A stretch of 6,516 nt of DNA from an uncultured Acidimicrobiaceae bacterium (GTDB taxonomy: Bacteria; Actinomycetota; Acidimicrobiia; Acidimicrobiales; MedAcidi-G1). The stretch covers positions 1-6,516 of the forward strand of contig CAJXIS010000130.1 of the NCBI GenBank assembly GCA_913054115.1, read 5' to 3'. Below the pieces are notes generated by a model. It had not been told where the DNA came from. It saw only the letters and a program-made list of their open reading frames with translations, and made no database searches. Each line of letters begins with the position of its first letter. Position 1 is the first letter of the stretch. The position numbers and the translations under genes were made by a program. Shown one piece after another: positions 5,211 to 6,516 of the stretch.

Positions 5211-6516
5211 CCGTTGGTCGCCCGTTGGGCGGTCATGCGACGGGCAGCGGGGATCGCCACCAGAAGCGCCCTCGCCTTGTTCTGGCACTCGAGGTGTTCC
5301 AACTCCGGGTCGCTGTCCGCCACGATGCCGGCGCCGGCCTGCACCGAGGCCACGCCGTCCCGGACCAGCATCGTCCGGATGGCGATGGCGGTGTCGATGT
5401 TCCCGGAGAAGTCGAAATAGCCGACCACGCCCGCATAGGGCCCTCGACGGGTGGGCTCCAGCTCGTCGATGATCTCCATGGCCCGCACCTTGGGCGCTCC
5501 GGAAACGGTGCCGGCCGGCAGGGTGGCACGCAGGACGTCGATCGGCGTCACGCCTTCGGCCAGTTCGCCGGAGACCTGGCTCGTCAGGTGCATCACGTGG
5601 CTGTAGCGCTCGAGGGTCATCATCTCGTCGACCTGCTCGGTCCCGAATCGGACCACGCGTCCCACGTCGTTGCGGGCGAGGTCCAGGAGCATGAGGTGCT
5701 CGGCCCGCTCCTTGGGATCCTCGACCAGCTCGGCCGCCATCCTGCGTTCCTCCGCCTCGGTGCGACCGCGACGCCGGGTCCCGGCGATGGGTCGCGAGAT
5801 GACCCTGTCCTCGAGGAGTCGCACCATCGGTTCGGGCGATGCGCCCACGACCGTGATGTCGCGGTCCCGCAGGAAGTACATGTACGGGCTCGGGTTGATC
5901 TGGCGCAGGACCCGGTACACGTCGAACGGCTCGGCCCCGAGTTCGACGTCGAAGCGTTGGGACAGCACGACCTGGAAGATGTCGCCGGCGAAGATGTGCT
6001 CCCGTGCGACCTCCACGGCGGCGCCGTAGCTCTCGGCGCCCATCGTCGACGTGACCTCCGGCGGCTCGTCGGTCGGGTCCGGCGGCACCATCAGGGGTTC
6101 GTCGAGTGGGCGGGCGCCATCGGCCGCCAGTTGCTCGACACGGGCGACCGCTTCGTCGTACAGGGCGTCGAGGGTCGCGCCGGTCGCATCGGGGGGAACG
6201 GTGACGTTGGCGATCAGGACGGCCCGCTGTCGCCAGTGGTCGATGGCGACCAGCTCGCCGATGACCGCCATCACCGCATCGGGAAATCCCCGGTCGTCGG
6301 GTGGAGCGTCGGGAAGGTGTTCGACCTCGCGGACCACGTCGTAGCCCAGATAGCCCATGAGGCCGTTGTGGAGCGGTGGGAGGTCCTCTGCCTCCGGGGT
6401 GCTGTGGTGCGCCAGGAGTGCCTCGATGGCGGCCAGGATCCCCTGGTCGGTCGGCACCCCGTCGGGGAGTTCGCCCTCGACCAGAAGCCCGTCGGTCGTC
6501 AGGCGCAACGTCAGCG
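5207..6516 (-). CDS. trpE: Anthranilate synthase component I (5' end beyond right edge)
   Basis: TrpE makes anthranilate from chorismate, using ammonia supplied by TrpG. The frame is open from the right edge, giving 435 residues; about 60-90 N-terminal residues, including the LLES tryptophan-binding motif, are outside. Conserved parts seen are HNGLMGYLGYD (start of the visible regulatory domain), NPSPYMYF (5879-5896, linked to feedback inhibition), ASPEPMV, PIAGT (5777-5791), HVMHLTS with the catalytic His at 5588-5590, LPAGTVSGAPK (5489-5521), and the C-terminal ELEHLECQNKA. Ala in PIAGT, rather than the Lys of PabB-type PIKGT, marks anthranilate synthase over aminodeoxychorismate synthase. 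No TrpG domain is fused at the C terminus. The last residues (MTAQRATNG) run past the conserved end and overlap the next gene by 4 nt. Confidence 0.97.
   Translation of the reverse strand, partial: LTLRLTTDGLLVEGELPDGVPTDQGILAAIEALLAHHSTPEAEDLPPLHNGLMGYLGYDVVREVEHLPDAPPDDRGFPDAVMAVIGELVAIDHWRQRAVLIANVTVPPDATGATLDALYDEAVARVEQLAADGARPLDEPLMVPPDPTDEPPEVTSTMGAESYGAAVEVAREHIFAGDIFQVVLSQRFDVELGAEPFDVYRVLRQINPSPYMYFLRDRDITVVGASPEPMVRLLEDRVISRPIAGTRRRGRTEAEERRMAAELVEDPKERAEHLMLLDLARNDVGRVVRFGTEQVDEMMTLERYSHVMHLTSQVSGELAEGVTPIDVLRATLPAGTVSGAPKVRAMEIIDELEPTRRGPYAGVVGYFDFSGNIDTAIAIRTMLVRDGVASVQAGAGIVADSDPELEHLECQNKARALLVAIPAARRMTAQRATNG

Noticed and set aside
5207..6516. PabB (aminodeoxychorismate synthase) instead of TrpE, suggested by the adjacent folate-binding gene
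   Set aside because: The key motif is PIAGT with Ala, not PIKGT with Lys, and the gene heads a trpCFBA block. NPSPYM and the rest fit anthranilate synthase.

Overview
The window is high-GC DNA (about two thirds G+C by eye). All eight genes I can support lie on the minus strand, so they read from the right edge to the left. Frequent GTG starts, Ala/Val/Asp-rich proteins and an HU protein of actinobacterial style (RAARxARNPQTG arm) point to an actinobacterium. The dedicated trpF gene and the trpE-ygfZ-trpC order suggest a deep-branching lineage, possibly Acidimicrobiia-like, rather than Streptomyces or Mycobacterium. That placement is inference. Both ends are cut inside genes, so this looks like a contig or fragment.

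Right to left, positions 6516-889 hold a compact tryptophan operon: trpE (5' end missing), a ygfZ-like folate-binding gene, trpC, trpF, trpB and trpA. Junctions are tight: a 4-nt ATGA overlap (trpE/ygfZ), a 52-nt gap (ygfZ/trpC), a 9-nt gap (trpC/trpF), a 10-nt overlap (trpF/trpB) and a 1-nt TGATG overlap (trpB/trpA). Together the enzymes cover chorismate to anthranilate, then PRA isomerisation, indole-glycerol-phosphate formation and the two tryptophan synthase half-reactions. The glutamine amidotransferase TrpG and the phosphoribosyltransferase TrpD are not in the window. The non-trp member, ygfZ, belongs to the tetrahydrofolate-dependent Fe-S maintenance family (YgfZ/Iba57).

Downstream of trpA, a 195-nt spacer (694-888) carries a perfect TTGACA -35 hexamer, a short palindrome and a 9-bp inverted repeat. 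It leads into a separately transcribed HU-family nucleoid protein (349-693) with an Ala/Pro/Glu tail built from an 18-bp tandem repeat. After a 164-nt spacer (185-348) with two small hairpins, the left edge holds the start of a FabZ-like hot-dog dehydratase (184 to edge). Its similarity to the family stops in the last ~34 bases, just where the catalytic GHFPG motif should appear.

I see no mobile elements, CRISPR arrays, tRNAs, rRNAs or obvious new defence system. Most of the window is conserved core metabolism. The points worth a second look are the ygfZ insertion, the in-frame trpC-TAG-trpF junction, the presence of trpF, the HU variant and its upstream region, and the broken left edge.
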